Positions 1 through 12,160 of a stretch of DNA of 64,000 nt are shown here, one piece after another (the first letter of the stretch is position 1; each line of letters begins with the position of its first letter). The notes beneath the pieces were generated by a model. It ran no database searches, had not been told where the DNA came from, and worked only from the letters and a program-made list of their open reading frames with translations. The position numbers and the translations under genes are program-made. The DNA is from Psettodes erumei. Taxonomy: Eukaryota; Chordata; Actinopteri; Pleuronectiformes; Psettodidae. Where the stretch lies: the NCBI GenBank assembly GCA_016785225.1, contig JAFBJZ010000781.1, forward strand, positions 4,588,001-4,652,000, written 5' to 3'.

Positions 1-860
1 CTCTATTAGAAGACTAAATGTTGGATCACGCATCCCCAAGAACATTAGCAGTTACCAGCAGGATGATCATTTTTTATTAAGAAATGACCAGGAGATGGAG
101 AAAGTTCCGTAGAAAAACAATTAAGGCAATCAAATATTCTATAACAACAAACATTATCATATATCAACATCTTATTGTTGATTAGTTGACAGTTAAAATG
201 TTTCTGTTGTGGGCGTAGCTCCACTGGCTGAGCGTTGAAGTTTTGAGGCACAAGGCCGCGCTCGCTTCAGCGAGTTACACCGTTGTATTACCACAGCACA
301 GCACTAGGTGATGCTGTATGATCACTGTAATAAGTTTCCAAATCGCCCAACAGAAGCCACGCAGCCACAATGGCTGAAACCGGGCCCCCTCTCGATCAAA
401 ATACCACCTTCCCCTGATTTTCATCTACTTGAGGGGAAAGCTGCAAGTTACCCAAAACCTGTCACATATCACAAGCCTGTTAGTCGTGCAGAATCTCAGC
501 CCCCCCACCGCACTAAAATTCAGACCCAACATCTGGCACAGTAAATAAATAATCCTGTGTGTACGTGTATATGTGTGCACGTGTGTGCGTGGATGATGGA
601 TGGGGGAATGGGGTGTTATCAGGGAGAGCATGTATCAATGTCTGCCAGTTTTACACACAGGCTGACAGGACAGTGACACACTAGAACATGGGCGGCAGTC
701 ACCCAGACGAGCCCAGCTTCATTTCCTGTCCCTGCTCCACTGCCAAAAATATGTGACATGTTGTCTTCATTAATTCCACCTCTATTTGGAGCGCTCCCTC
801 TCGCACCTCTCACATATCCCTGTACACTACTGTCCCTCCATACATTCACAAGGAAACGCG

Positions 861-892
<32 letters not shown>

Positions 893-894
893 CA
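861..894. repeat. (CA)n microsatellite, interrupted
   Basis: About 34 bases of CA with one CG interruption; a shorter CA run follows at 960-970. Confidence 0.95.
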
Positions 895-1059
895 GATAAC
901 TCCCTATAAACACCGAAAACTAATCATACATAGGTGCTAATGAAAATTCTGTCATGTGTGCACACACACACTTCCTTGTACCCTAGCACACTCCCTCTGA
1001 AAATCATTAGCCAGCCGCCAACAACATTTTTCAGCAGAGCAAACTACATAAAGATGTCA

Positions 1060-1290
1060 CTTTAAATCGCTTACTAATTAACACTTAAAAAGACACAAAT
1101 TAGATATGCGTGGCTAAAAGCAATTATAATATCCGCAAGTTTTGCGAGTCATTTGGGAAATGAAAAGAATGCCTAATTGCTGGAACCAACATCATCCGAG
1201 GCATGGCTTAAGTGATGCCTGTTAGGAAACGGTCTTATCTACGACTGTGGCTGTGATTACAACAATTTTCCTCAATTACATGTGCATATG
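1060..1290. promoter_or_regulatory. Putative conserved non-coding element
   Basis: Complex, repeat-free sequence with TTACTAATTAACAC, AAGCAATTATAAT and GCCTAATTGCTGG, which are homeodomain-type cores spaced over 200 bases. Conservation was not tested. Confidence 0.4.
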
Positions 1291-2022
1291 TATGATTCTA
1301 CAGAGTAAATCTCTTTCACTTATCTATATATTTTAATGGGTTTTAGAAAGGAAGTAATTAGATTCTGTGCACTTGTTTCTGAAGGGGGGGGGCGGTCACT
1401 GGACAGTGACCTCTTCTGGACAACAGAAGGAGAAACGTTACTCGCCAACATTTCGAAAACTGGGATACAGCTCCACACTAAAGTAAAGTCAGCTTTTTCT
1501 GAAGCTCAATATTGTTCTATTTTTTTTTTCTTTATGGTTTATGAGCCACTTCAACAGAAGCTCTGAGACAAAAACACAAAGGATATTAAATTCACAGTAT
1601 TTAACACTGACAGAGAAAAACAAGCAAAACTAGAAAAAGAAAAGCAAAGAAAATATTTAACACTACAGACAGTGAATTTCCACCTCTTGTTCTGCAGATA
1701 TCATTGTAGGATAATAATAAGAGGAGAGAAGTAAAAATAACACAATGGTGAGGGATGTTTCCACTTGGAAACTAATTATCAAGCTAAGCTGTGACTTCAT
1801 CCTCATCAGCCTGGCCCCACCATTAATCTTGTGCTGTCGTCCACTTCACTAAATCCTGTGTGTTACACTATCTCACATTTACTTCATCAGCTCCAGCGCG
1901 GCTGTAATTAATGATTTCTCATGCCCTTCCCTTCCCTTCCCCAGCTCAGCTCACCATGTGTCCTCCTGCTAATCACACTCGGAGAAGAAAGGAAGGCGGA
2001 GAGGGAGAGGAGAGGAAGGAGG

Positions 2023-2057
<35 letters not shown>
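2023..2057. repeat. Poly-A run in purine-rich tract
   Basis: Roughly 34 A residues ending an AGG/GGA-rich stretch that starts near 1980. A short CA run follows at 2111-2124. It could be the remnant tail of an old insertion or simple sequence. Confidence 0.9.
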
Positions 2058-2063
<6 letters not shown>

Positions 2064-2388
2064 GCGACAAGAGCATATAGGATGAGCAGCCAGCCTGTCT
2101 CCACCCTGGACACACACACACACCATTAATACCTGCGCTGACAATGAGCTTCATTTAGATGACCATGTGACAAGATGGCGACTGTGTGATTTGGATAGTA
2201 TGTGACAGAAGACAGAGGCAGAGTGCAGAACAGACACCCAGTTTGATGAGGGAGTGTTTGCTCTGTAACACATCTCAAACCCAACAGCACCTGTTCTTTT
2301 ACAGTGGTCTGTCACTTCCTGGCAGTTCTGATACCAAGATACCGTGCTAATGAGAGAGAAGGGGGGTTGTCACTCTTTTTAAAGCACG

Positions 2389-2392
<4 letters not shown>

Positions 2393-2484
<92 letters not shown>
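2393..2484. repeat. (CA)46 microsatellite
   Basis: Pure CA for 92 bases, preceded by CACGCACG. It reads as a UG repeat in the mvb12b pre-mRNA, about 490 bases downstream of exon 9. Probably polymorphic and prone to Z-DNA. Confidence 0.98.
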
Positions 2485-2486
<2 letters not shown>

Positions 2487-2969
2487 CTCTCTTTTCTTTC
2501 TCACAAGCACATGGGCTCTAAAGAAGGAGCTGCACATAGATGATTTTCTTGCTGCTAATGCCTGCAGGCTACAGTGTTTCATCTGAAATGGAATAGTGCT
2601 TTTACGTTGCCTCTACATGATCTCTAAATTTTGCACGACTGAAGATGAAGCTGATTGGAAACCTAAAGAGTGATAAACACGCAGAATCTGACCAGAAAAG
2701 CTCCTCGAGTTCTCCGGCACTGTGTGAGATGCTAGATTGAGCTGTTTGCGAGAAGAACAGGGGGATAAAAGTCAAGTGTTTTGGAACAGGAGACGAAGCT
2801 TTTAAGAGAGAATGGCTGCCGAGCCTGGCCATGCTTTTATTCAATTGGGGCTTAGTGGAGCCAACAGGGCCTCGCTGTCTCAGACACTTAATTACAACCC
2901 CAAGACCGTTTGCTTTGCATTCTGGGCCAGCGGCGTCAGCGTCAGCCGAGCGTTGCAGCCCCTACTCAC

Positions 2970-3029
2970 TTCCTCCTCGATCTCTGCCAGGGATTTGATC
3001 GTAATGCCCATTAAATTGACTTGCTGCAT
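2970..3029 (-). CDS. mvb12b: mvb12b exon 9: UMA domain core
   Basis: Exon of exactly 60 bases, phase 0 at both ends, acceptor TTTTGATTTCAG and strong donor GAA|gtgagt. It encodes MQQVNLMGITIKSLAEIEEE. Human has MQPFDLLGITIKSLAEIEKE, so GITIKSLAEIE, the UMA signature, is identical. The human protein continues YEYSFRTEQSAAARLPPS to its end. No such exon is visible between 1 and 2969, so it should lie beyond base 1. Skipping this exon would keep the frame and remove the UMA core. Confidence 0.97.
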
Positions 3030-3420
3030 CTGAAATCAAAAGCAGGGAGAGGAGGAGGGAGGAGAAGGAGAAGAGGAAGAAGAAGGAGGAGAACCCCCCC
3101 CCCCCCACACACACACACACACACACACAAGAAACATGGCGGTTAGGCTCATGGCTAAGTAAGCATGCTTAAAATCTTTAATCCTCTCCCTCTCTGTGTC
3201 AGTACAAACGGGGCTATAGTGACAACCGCCGCCAGCCAGCCAAATGGACTGCATTGAGCCAGCTCTGCCTGACTGCATGCATTCATCACTCAGTCTGAAG
3301 GGAAGGGAAGGGGAAGGGAAGGAGTGGTTTCTGGACAAGTAACTATCATTACCAGACAAAAATTAAATATCATAAAGAACTAAGTTTGCATTTGGTTCAC
3401 TAGTTCCTCAGAGTTGTTAC
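3030..3420 (-). other. mvb12b intron 8 with UG repeat, G run and long pyrimidine tract
   Basis: A 391-base intron. In transcript orientation a (UG)11 repeat (3129-3107) runs into 13 G (3106-3094) and then a roughly 45-base C/U-rich tract (3093-3045), just before acceptor TTTTGATTTCAG at 3030. This is a conspicuous splicing-control architecture (see findings). Confidence 0.8.
3045..3129. repeat. Compound GGA-rich tract, C run and (AC)n
   Basis: Plus strand: a purine tract of GGA/GAA units (3045-3093), 13 C (3094-3106), then AC repeats (3107-3129). It lies directly upstream of exon 9 of mvb12b on the minus strand. Confidence 0.95.
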
Positions 3421-3476
3421 CTCTTTGGGGTTTTCATGAAACTTCTCAGAGATCACAAAGGGCACGTCATGCAGAG
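3421..3476 (-). CDS. mvb12b: mvb12b exon 8: first half of UMA domain
   Basis: Exon of 56 bases, acceptor TGTTTTTGCAG and donor GAG|gtaaca, the latter weaker than the other donors. With the base from exon 7 it encodes A then LHDVPFVISEKFHENPKE, leaving phase 0. Human has AMDGVPFMISEKF followed by SCVPES. The VPFxISEKF core of the UMA (UBAP1-MVB12-associated) domain is intact, but MDG is replaced by LHD, which is unusual for the family. UMA docks MVB12 and UBAP1 proteins onto the ESCRT-I core. Confidence 0.93.
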
Positions 3477-3879
3477 CTGCAAAAACACAAGAAAAAAAAA
3501 CAAAGATTAAGGCTGGCTTTTAAACAAAACAATAATAACGATTACTCCCTATTCTTCATCTGCAGAATTTCCACAAGAGTAAACTCGGGATTATAAAACA
3601 GCAAAGATATCAGCCCCCCCGACATCACCCCACCTTCCATCTATGGAGAGAAGATGAAAGGCTTTTTTATTCTCTGCTGTATTTGTGCACCTCCACTCTC
3701 TCCTCCAACCCAGCCCTCTTCCACTTTAATTACTCTTGATTATTCCCGATTCCGTCTTGTCTGAGAGATGTTCACCTCTGAAACAAAGGCACACTCATAC
3801 GAGGCACAGAAAAGTGGAAAGAAGAGAGACAAAACATTCACCAGATATCAAATTTGCATGAAAATAAGCCACACTGTTC

Positions 3880-4060
3880 AGCCGGCAAAAAGTGGATTGA
3901 AATGAGGACTTGCCAAGAGCGTGGTGGTATAATTAGCATTTGACCAAACAAACGAGCTTCAACAGAGCTATAATTAAGCAGGCCTGTAATTAAGTGTATG
4001 CCCTTTATCATAATGATCGTGGTTAAAATGGTGTGATGGCTGCCAGTTGATTATTAATGG
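3880..4060. promoter_or_regulatory. Putative conserved non-coding element
   Basis: GTATAATTAGCATTTGACC, GCTATAATTAAGCAGG, CCTGTAATTAAGTG and TTGATTATTAATGG lie within 180 bases: four TAATTA-like cores with roughly regular spacing, in intron 7 beside exon 8. Confidence 0.45.
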
Positions 4061-7000
4061 TGTAACCCCGTACTGCATGCATCCTGCACTGGAATCAAGG
4101 TGTCATGACTGTCAGGCTAGAGAGCAGCCCTTTGTTTATAAAATACATTAGGGCCCAAATTAACACAGGGTGACAAGGGACACAAAGCCTCTCGCTCCCA
4201 GACTGAAGGGAAAGCTGCAGCTGCTCGGCTTCATTATAAAACTCCCAAATCTGGAAGCACAAAACTTCTGCCGCCTCTGGATTTGAAAAAAAGGGAGCGC
4301 CAAATATCAAGAGACCCAGCTTCCAGCCGGCGCTCTTTTACCCACAGTCCATCAGGCCGCTGGCACAGGAAAAGGAACTCATAAATGCGAGCCGAAGCTG
4401 CCCATGAGTCATCGTTTTGGAGCCGGCACTCCTTTTGGTCTCTTCTGTTCACAGCAATATTTAACATTCTAAAATATCCCTCACTTTGACACTTGTGTGA
4501 CTTTGCCTTCCTCTCTTGGCGACCGCACAGACCCACGTTTGGCGTTTGCCACCAGTGTCGTACAATGTGATCTTTGTGATCAAAACGCGACCCTCTCAGC
4601 CAAAGCCTCAACGGACACGGTGCTTTGAGATGAACGCTAACATCAGCGCGCTGACCTCCACACAACAGCAGTGCGATAACAACACAACACGACAGGTTTA
4701 CGTTAAGCGGCTCGCTCGGCATGTTGGTTTAGCTTGTTAGCATTAGCTAATCAGCGCTAGGAAGTAACAGCTGAGGCACATGGGAATACCATTAGCCGTG
4801 GATCAAAGGGATCTGGTCATTGACTAATGAACAAACAGTTACAGTTCAGGTCATGAAGGGGTCATGAGTGTGTTTACCAGATGAAGTGGAAATCCATCCA
4901 ACAATTGAGAAATTTCACTCAGAACCACAAATGTCAGTGGTGGCGCATGGTGGCGTTGGAGGTTAAGTCAGGTGATCACCAAAGTCATTAGGATTCATCA
5001 CCTGGGAACCGCAGATGTCTCAACCAGATTTTCTGGCAGTCTGCATGACAGGGGTTGACCTCCCGACCAACTGACCAATGTATGGGCCTAAAGTCCAGCG
5101 AATGATAATAAAGTGCAGGCAGTGAAAGGTTTAGCCCCGGCTCCTTTTCCAATCTTCCAAAAGCTATTTCGCGGCACACACCTCGCTATCTGGAGCAGCA
5201 GGGATGCCAGGGTGATGGGCTAAGCACGATGGCTTGTTATAGTCGTAAAAACAAGTGAATAAACGCGCACCGCCGTGCTGCCGGGAGCCCCCAGACCAGG
5301 CCGCGGTAGGCAGGGAGAATACATTTTAATCCACAGCCAGCCACAGGAAGCTGAGACCGAAGCTGCTGATGGATCTGCGTGGCCCGGACAGATGAATGCA
5401 CAGAGTTGAAGGCCAGAGAGTTTCTTTACTGCTCAAGGATCACATTTAAAACCAGATCTTACTTTGTATTCCTCCACCATCTATACTAGAGAGGCTATCG
5501 TACATCCAGACAAATGGAGAGGCGCAGGAGATGACTTGGTGGTAAGGAATGAATGCTGTACCAGGGAGAAAGGTGCAAAGGGCAAAAATAATGTAAATTC
5601 AATCTTCTGACCAGAAATCCCACTATGAAGCATGTTCCAGCCTCTCAAATGACCAGGCTACAGTCCATTAACTCGTGAGTGTACTGCAGTGTGGGGAATT
5701 GGGTAGTTATTTGGCATTTGGAGCACCAGAGTGCAGTCAATATGAAAACATCTGGCCGGAATTTTGGTACGACGACTGCGCTGATGTTGATGGTGATGAC
5801 GGTGATGATGATGGCGGCGGCGAGCGCAGAGGTGGCGTTAAGTAAGGAGGACCCTGTGGCTTGAGTGATTGTAGTGTAAAGAACGGAGTCAGCACAGGCC
5901 CCGTGTGGATCATTGCCTTATTAATGGCTCCGTCAGGTGCGATGAGCAATGGCTGCATTGTCATCTCCAGCCCCTGGGCACAGATGAATGGCTGTTTCAG
6001 GGCGGGAAGGGCTCCCTCGTACGCCGGGCTGAGCACTAATCCCTCACTCTTCCATTGTTGGATGCACTGTCACCCAGGACTTCAGCAGCGCCATACATTG
6101 CGTTTCCAGGGACTCGAACAGACGCGGCCACGCGCGCAGACGTACATGCGCGCACATAAACCACAGCGAGTTTGTGCGCCGACACTGACTGATGGAAAAA
6201 TATGCATGGGTGATCGAGCGTACCCCATATTACCCGAACCACAACTCAAGAGTAACACTTTGGGAATGTTGATGAACTTTTATTTTACACTTCACTAATT
6301 CAGCAGAATTGCATTGATCTCTGTCTAGTACGATTACTTGGGCGAATCTGTCTCGCACCTGAATTAAGCGAGAAAGTCGTAGCGAGGGCAATAATCTGCA
6401 AGTGCAGGTGAGCATCTAAAGCAACTTTTTGACTCACGATTGAGCAGATTTCTGTTTAGTATTTAAAAAAATAATAAGAAATAAGTAAAGCAGCTCAAAA
6501 AATGGGTTAGAGCTTTATCTGGAACCTGCTACATTTCATATTCCAAACAATTGGATGTTGCCTTTCCTCTACATGTATCCAGGCTAGACATTGCAATCCC
6601 TTTCCTGTCTGTGTGACTCTCAATTTGAGGTGGATTCTTTATGCAGACCATGGAGATGCTATTCTAGTTGCAGACCCCGCTCTCTGTCACCTCTGCAGAT
6701 AATGGTGAGTAGATGAACACAGAGCTGGAGGAGGACCCCCTATGCCCACTCACAGCCCTTAGCCCCGCTCTGACATGAGAAATAGTGCCCAGGCCTGACA
6801 GCATCTCGGAGACATATTGTAGTTTATTTTGTCGCCCGGGCATGCCATCTGTGCCATTCCAATAGAGGGTGTGTGTTCAGGCTGCTGCAAGAGAGAGGGC
6901 GCGAGGCTCTGGGTCCCTCAGTAGCTCTGCAGCCACGGCAGGTCATTAGTCAAATTGCCTAATGAGAGAGAATACAAATGGCCCCCTACCCTGACAGGAG

Positions 7001-8199
7001 GAATTTTGGAGGTGTCAGAGCTCCTGACCCGTGCTATGAGAACAGATGATAGCGAGTTGCTATTTTCAGATTCTTTTAATGACTATGGCTCTATGAAACC
7101 CATTCTTTTTCTTTTATCTTTTCCCCCCTTTTTTCAAGCCCTCTAGACGGATGAGTGAAAAAAAAAAAAAACTTTTCAATATATTTAAAAGCTCACTTGC
7201 AAAAGTGGAAGTGTAACTTTTGAATTATTTAAATGTTTACTGGGGAGTCAATTAACATTCTAAAAAGCGAATAACACTCATACCAAAATAGATCATGCAC
7301 CGAAATGATGTTGAGTGCTTCTGATTATCTATTTTTATTTGTTTCTGCCAGTTGTGTGCGACTTGTTTTCCCTGTCTCATTGTGGTGTACGCAGGCTTCT
7401 GCTGCCGTTCCTGGCAGTCAGTTATTTCATACTAAAATATAAATTATACCTCGTATAAATCTTTCGAATAAATAAATTTAAATGATTCTTAGTGCTAAGA
7501 GTGGTATGCAAAAATCCAGTGGATGCATGTGCTTCTAGTACCATGGGCTAAAAGCTGTGGAGACACATTGTGGAGGCAAAATAGAAGAGAAGAACGGGGC
7601 GATTGAAAAGATGAATCATTTTACACAAGCTTGCCGTTTGCCCTCAAATTATTATTTACAAAAAATAAATTAGCCTTTTACCATGCTGACTACAAAAGGT
7701 TTTGTATTTTCTTAGGATGTGCTTTTTCAAAGAATACTCGTGTAATGTATTAAACACACAAAACACTTTTACTTTTATATGCAGCAAAGAAATAGCTGCT
7801 CTGAGTGGCTCATTGAGTCCGATTTTAACTATAAACTTTACTGTTACATAGTGCTGGACATCAGTTTTCAGCTGCAAATTGAAAATTAATGTTAGAAAAA
7901 AAATGTTACAACATTTTAAAATAACCCCCACAAAAAAAATAAAAAAGTGGGGCATTTACAAACACACTGATGTTAAAATTTGTTGTTTGCTACCAGAGGA
8001 ATGCAAAAATTGCAAGCTAATGTAGAATGACCCACTTACTTTTCCATCTGTGACAAGCAGTCCTTGAAATCTGGTTGTGGGGAGGGAGCCAGGCGGCAGT
8101 CCCGGGCAGGCGCTGGTCCATCAGTCTTCCAGAAAGTGGGCAGAGCCAGCAACACCTACAGTGAGTTGGCCACAAACACAGAATCCTCTGTGGAGGTGT

Positions 8200-9240
8200 G
8201 TACATGTGTGATGACTTTTGCGAAGCGCACGCATGCGAGTTGGATCACATCGGGCCTATATGTACAACAGGCTATTTAATGTGAAGCACCAAAATGGTTG
8301 GGCCATTTGCTATAATTATGAAGCCCGTTTTAGTTGTTTGTCAAAGCACTCGGTAGTGGAGAGAGACTGCAAGAGCCCTTTTTTTTCCTGGCTGGCTATT
8401 GAGTACTCTCATGAAATTAAATGGACAATCAGACTTTAATCAGCAGCACAGTGTCTTTTAAGACATTGCCATGGCACTGGCATTGATCCCCAGCTGTGGC
8501 TGCTGGTAAATGTGCAGCAGAATGTGTGTATAAATGGGGTACGCCTCTCTGGACAAGTGTAAAAGCTGGCAGAGGGCTGACAGTAAATTGCATGTGCCGG
8601 ATGGGACACAGCAGAAGGCACAATTACACAAATCCCCTCTTAATTAGCGGTTCTGTGGGCAAACTAACCCGTAATGATGCGAGGGATGTGGCGAGCCCCA
8701 GAAATCCTAACAAGAAACACTCACCAGCACAGGAGACTGGGTCATATGGCCCCGGGTCCCCCTGAAGTAAGGAGTGACGCGTGATCCGTTTTGATCAGTA
8801 CGGCTGCAGGAGACGGCTCCCATGTCTCCCCTGCTCCCCACAACCCCCGGCCCTCGCTGAGCTACTTGCCCTCTGGACTGTGGGTAAAGCAGCGGGCCTT
8901 GCGTGGTTGTGGGTGGCATTATTAAGTTCTCCGTGCTCACAGTACCAGGCAATGTAAAGTGGCATCTCACACGGTGAGTAATGAACTGTGCCAGAGCGGA
9001 AGCAGGAGGGATGACAGCCAAAGAGGCCTCCTTGGCAGCCACTAACCTGGGCATCCACCAATTTATCATCCCCTAGAACCAATCCACCAATGCTGCGCTG
9101 CCATTTGTCATTAATTATGCTAATAAGGACACCATTACTCTCCTGATGAAACCGGCGACTGTTATTACTATAACAGCACTAGTTTCATACATATGCATTT
9201 GCTTATCAGCTTCATTGTGTGTGGATTAGTGTACTTTGCA
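8200..9240. promoter_or_regulatory. Putative cluster of conserved non-coding elements
   Basis: About 1 kb of complex sequence without simple repeats, with open frames on both strands. Motifs include GCTATAATTATGAAGCCC, CTCTTAATTAGCGG, TCATTAATTATGCTAATAAG and ATGCATTTGCTTATC. Enhancer-like; overlapping exon-like signals at 8038-8157 and 8724-8760 are discussed under rejected items. Confidence 0.4.
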
Positions 9241-11439
9241 AAGGGAAATTTTGCGTCGCGAGAGTACAACTGTTGAAAAAAAGTACTTTTATCCACTGCA
9301 GGAGTCCTCTACAGAATGACAGAGCGACAACTTCATAATCACGCACAGCTACTCCTTGCACCGAAACATAAAAAGGGCCCCGTGCAGCTACTGTACGTAA
9401 AGATGCTGATGGGCTTGAACTTTTTCACAGCACACTTTATGGCTCTAAGCAAACCAGTCTGAGCAGAACTACTTAATATAGCTTCTGGGAGCCCCAGATG
9501 CCCTTTTCCAGAACGACTTCATTCCCAGAATCTCATTGTGCTTTCTAAATCACACCACAGTATGTATTAGAAGATCATTAATTACAAACTTAACAAGTCA
9601 GCAGAGCCATTAAAAGATCTTTAAGGCATATTTGACCATAAATCTCCTTAAACTATATTTAATGACTGGATTTTTGTGAAATATTTTTTATCAAGTTCTA
9701 ATTAGATGTGTGATAACAAACCCTGCTGTACATGGGGCAAATGAGGGAGCCGTGACAGGCCCATCCATTGAGGCTGTCCACGTCTGGACACTGAAACTAA
9801 TGGAGCACTGCTTCTATCTCAGGGATGGATAGAAAGCAATGAGGGATGAGACTCAAGAGTCCAGTCTGGCCTGCAAATACAAAGCCTGGTAAAGTCTCTT
9901 ATTTGACTGTGATAAAGGTCCAAAAATGCCCCAGGGCCTCAAGGGCTCCAGACAAAAACTCAATTAGGATTTATACAGGACTGATCCTCAAGTAGTTAAT
10001 GCACCAGCACACTGGGATCAATCATGGGTTTTTTCCCAACCAAACTGTATAGTCAAACTGAATCTTTAAATATCAGCAGAATAAACTGTAATATTCTGTC
10101 TTACCTGTAAGATACAAAAAGTGCTTTTTCACTGAGGAGATACACAGTTGACTTTGGTCACAACTGAATGGAATCATTTCTATCGACGTTTAGCACTGTT
10201 TTCCACTAAGATCAGCAAATCCACAGCTAAGACGATTTTAAAAATCTTGGTTTGGGAAAATATCATCATTTGCAGAGTCCCAGAAAATGACAGAGTACTT
10301 TTCTTTTTTTGCAGATCCAGAGAAAGTTAACCTTACATGCGCTGTCTAGACTTTAAGCAGAATTACTGCATTTTTTGAAAGCAATTTCAGACTATATTTC
10401 ACAGACAGACAATAATTCTCCTCCCTCATAACCTCTTATAACTGCTTATATTTGTTTTCTTTTTTTTTTTTTTTTTAAGAAATTTATTCGAGGCATGATG
10501 GTGGGATTTTTGGCCACTCAGTTCTGCTACATTCACCCCAAAACACTGAAACCCTTACTGCTGCGCCAACAAGGAAACCGCACCAATAGTTAAAACCTAA
10601 AGCTGAATAAAAGCAAAGTCAACCACTGTGCAATTTACAAGCCATCAGATTATAAAATGAAATTCAGCACACCCTTATATCATTAGTTGCTGGCCGTAGT
10701 AAACAGTTTTAAGACGCGCGTGTGTGTATGTGTATATGCATTAGGTCTAAATACTATTCTCCTGCTGAACCTCTCCACTGCTCTCTGTTTTGCCTTTTGC
10801 TGACCGGGGGAATTAAGAAGCAAAATGCAGGTTTTAAGAGCGCTCCTTTCATGTCTTGATGTAAGCTCTGGCATTACTTCAGACATCAAGATCGGTTTCA
10901 TAGAAATCCCATTCCATCTAAAGTAAAAGCTCGGCAGTAAATCTGCCCATACCTCCCCCATAACACTTCCATAAATGATTCATTCAGCTCAGTTTAGCTG
11001 ATGCAAAACAGAATGTTAGTGAGTTGTGGAAAGAGTCCGAGCTGCAAGTCTAGGACCAGCCCAGCTGCTTAGCAATTTCATCAATCTCCGGGAGGGAGGG
11101 AGAAGAGAAAAGAGAAAGAGGGGAACGGCGTACACTAATAATAACTTTTGTGTCACTATCCAGAGGTCGTGTTTTTTAATCCCTCAGCCTAAAGAATTGT
11201 GTTATTCTAAAATATAACCCCAGCGGTGCAGAAGCAGTTGAGATCCATCATGGTTGGAGATAAGAGCCGGCTGATCTCCTCCCTCCGCACGGCCTCGCCC
11301 AGAACTACACAGGGAGATAAGATGGAACTTTTGTTTGAAACCTGATGAGAACCCTCTTAATGAAAGTGCTGTGCCAAAAATAATCTTTTTTCTCCATGTT
11401 AGTCAATCAAGAAATGGTGTAGTTGGGGGGAAAAGAGGA

Positions 11440-11700
11440 GAAAGAAAGTAATTTTGCATAATCAGTGAGCACCATCTGGAACAATTAACCAAATTCCACA
11501 GAACTCAGAGGATCAGTCATATTGGCTTATTAAAGATCCAGAATTATACAAGTAATAAATCCTTGGAAAAACGAAGCGTACCCCTGCCTGTCACGACTAT
11601 TTTAACTTCAAATACAGTGGAATACTTGATAAGGCTGAAAAGAGGAGATTAATATATGCAAATTATGTCGAGCATTTAAAAGCCCCCCAACAACTGTCTC
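11440..11700. promoter_or_regulatory. Putative conserved non-coding element with POU/homeodomain motif
   Basis: TTTTGCATAATCAGTG near 11452 and TTAATATATGCAAATTATG at 11650-11668, an octamer-like ATGCAAAT joined to an AT-rich homeodomain core. Confidence 0.4.
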
Positions 11701-11779
11701 GTTTTTTTTTTCTGTCTCTTATTACAGGGCTTTATGTTTTATTCATACACCAACTCACCTGTCATTTCATAAGCTATAA

Positions 11780-12160
11780 TATTATGAGGGTATTATTAAA
11801 CAGCATAAAGTGGAGCTTTAATTGGAAAGCTCCATTGCATTTTCCAATTATTTGCAGCAAATTAAAAGCAGATGCACATAGTTTAATAAGAATTCTAATA
11901 TTGTTTCCTGAAAATCAAAAATCACTGTCATCCTGCCAAGATATTTTGCAAACCCAAGTTAATTTTGCGCCTCCTCTTTTTTTCCCCTCCTCCTCCTCCT
12001 CTGAAGGATGAACTGTCTGGTGTCTGTTAATTGAAGTTCCTCTAATGGATAGGGAAATAATTGCTCTCCATATTACGTTAGATCAGGGCCAATGTCAGGA
12101 TTTATTTTTGATTAATGCAATAGATATGTAAATGTATTACTTTTTATTACGTTTACCTTT
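11780..12160. promoter_or_regulatory. Putative conserved non-coding element with palindrome
   Basis: Contains the perfect inverted repeat at 11811-11834, TCCAATTATTTG, GTTAATTGAAG and TTTGATTAATGC. AT-rich but complex, in intron 7. Confidence 0.4.

Larger units (their letters stand above)
1..2969 (-). other. Last mvb12b intron, partial
   Basis: Contains several microsatellites (separate entries), a poly-A run at about 2023-2057 and a conserved-element-like stretch at 1060-1290. I searched for the terminal exon (YxYSF, AARLPPS) on the minus strand and did not find it. Confidence 0.65.

Noticed and set aside
2304..2582. Open frames of His-Thr or Cys-Val repeats
   Set aside because: Translation of the CA microsatellite. 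The same applies at 758-940, 12527-12931, 50342-50695 and 62828-63089.
1..2969. Terminal mvb12b exon (YxYSF, AARLPPS)
   Set aside because: Searched on the minus strand and not found; presumed outside the window.
5737..6298. Overlapping 99- and 145-codon frames on opposite strands
   Set aside because: Both strands are open over the same block, with no signature or splice sites. More likely a conserved non-coding block.
8038..9069. Two minus-strand open segments, 9069-8724 and 8157-8038, that join in frame with GT/AG sites
   Set aside because: The joined product matches no family I know, the phases do not fit between exons 7 and 8 of mvb12b, and the block looks regulatory. Two exon-like pieces can arise by chance in 1 kb.
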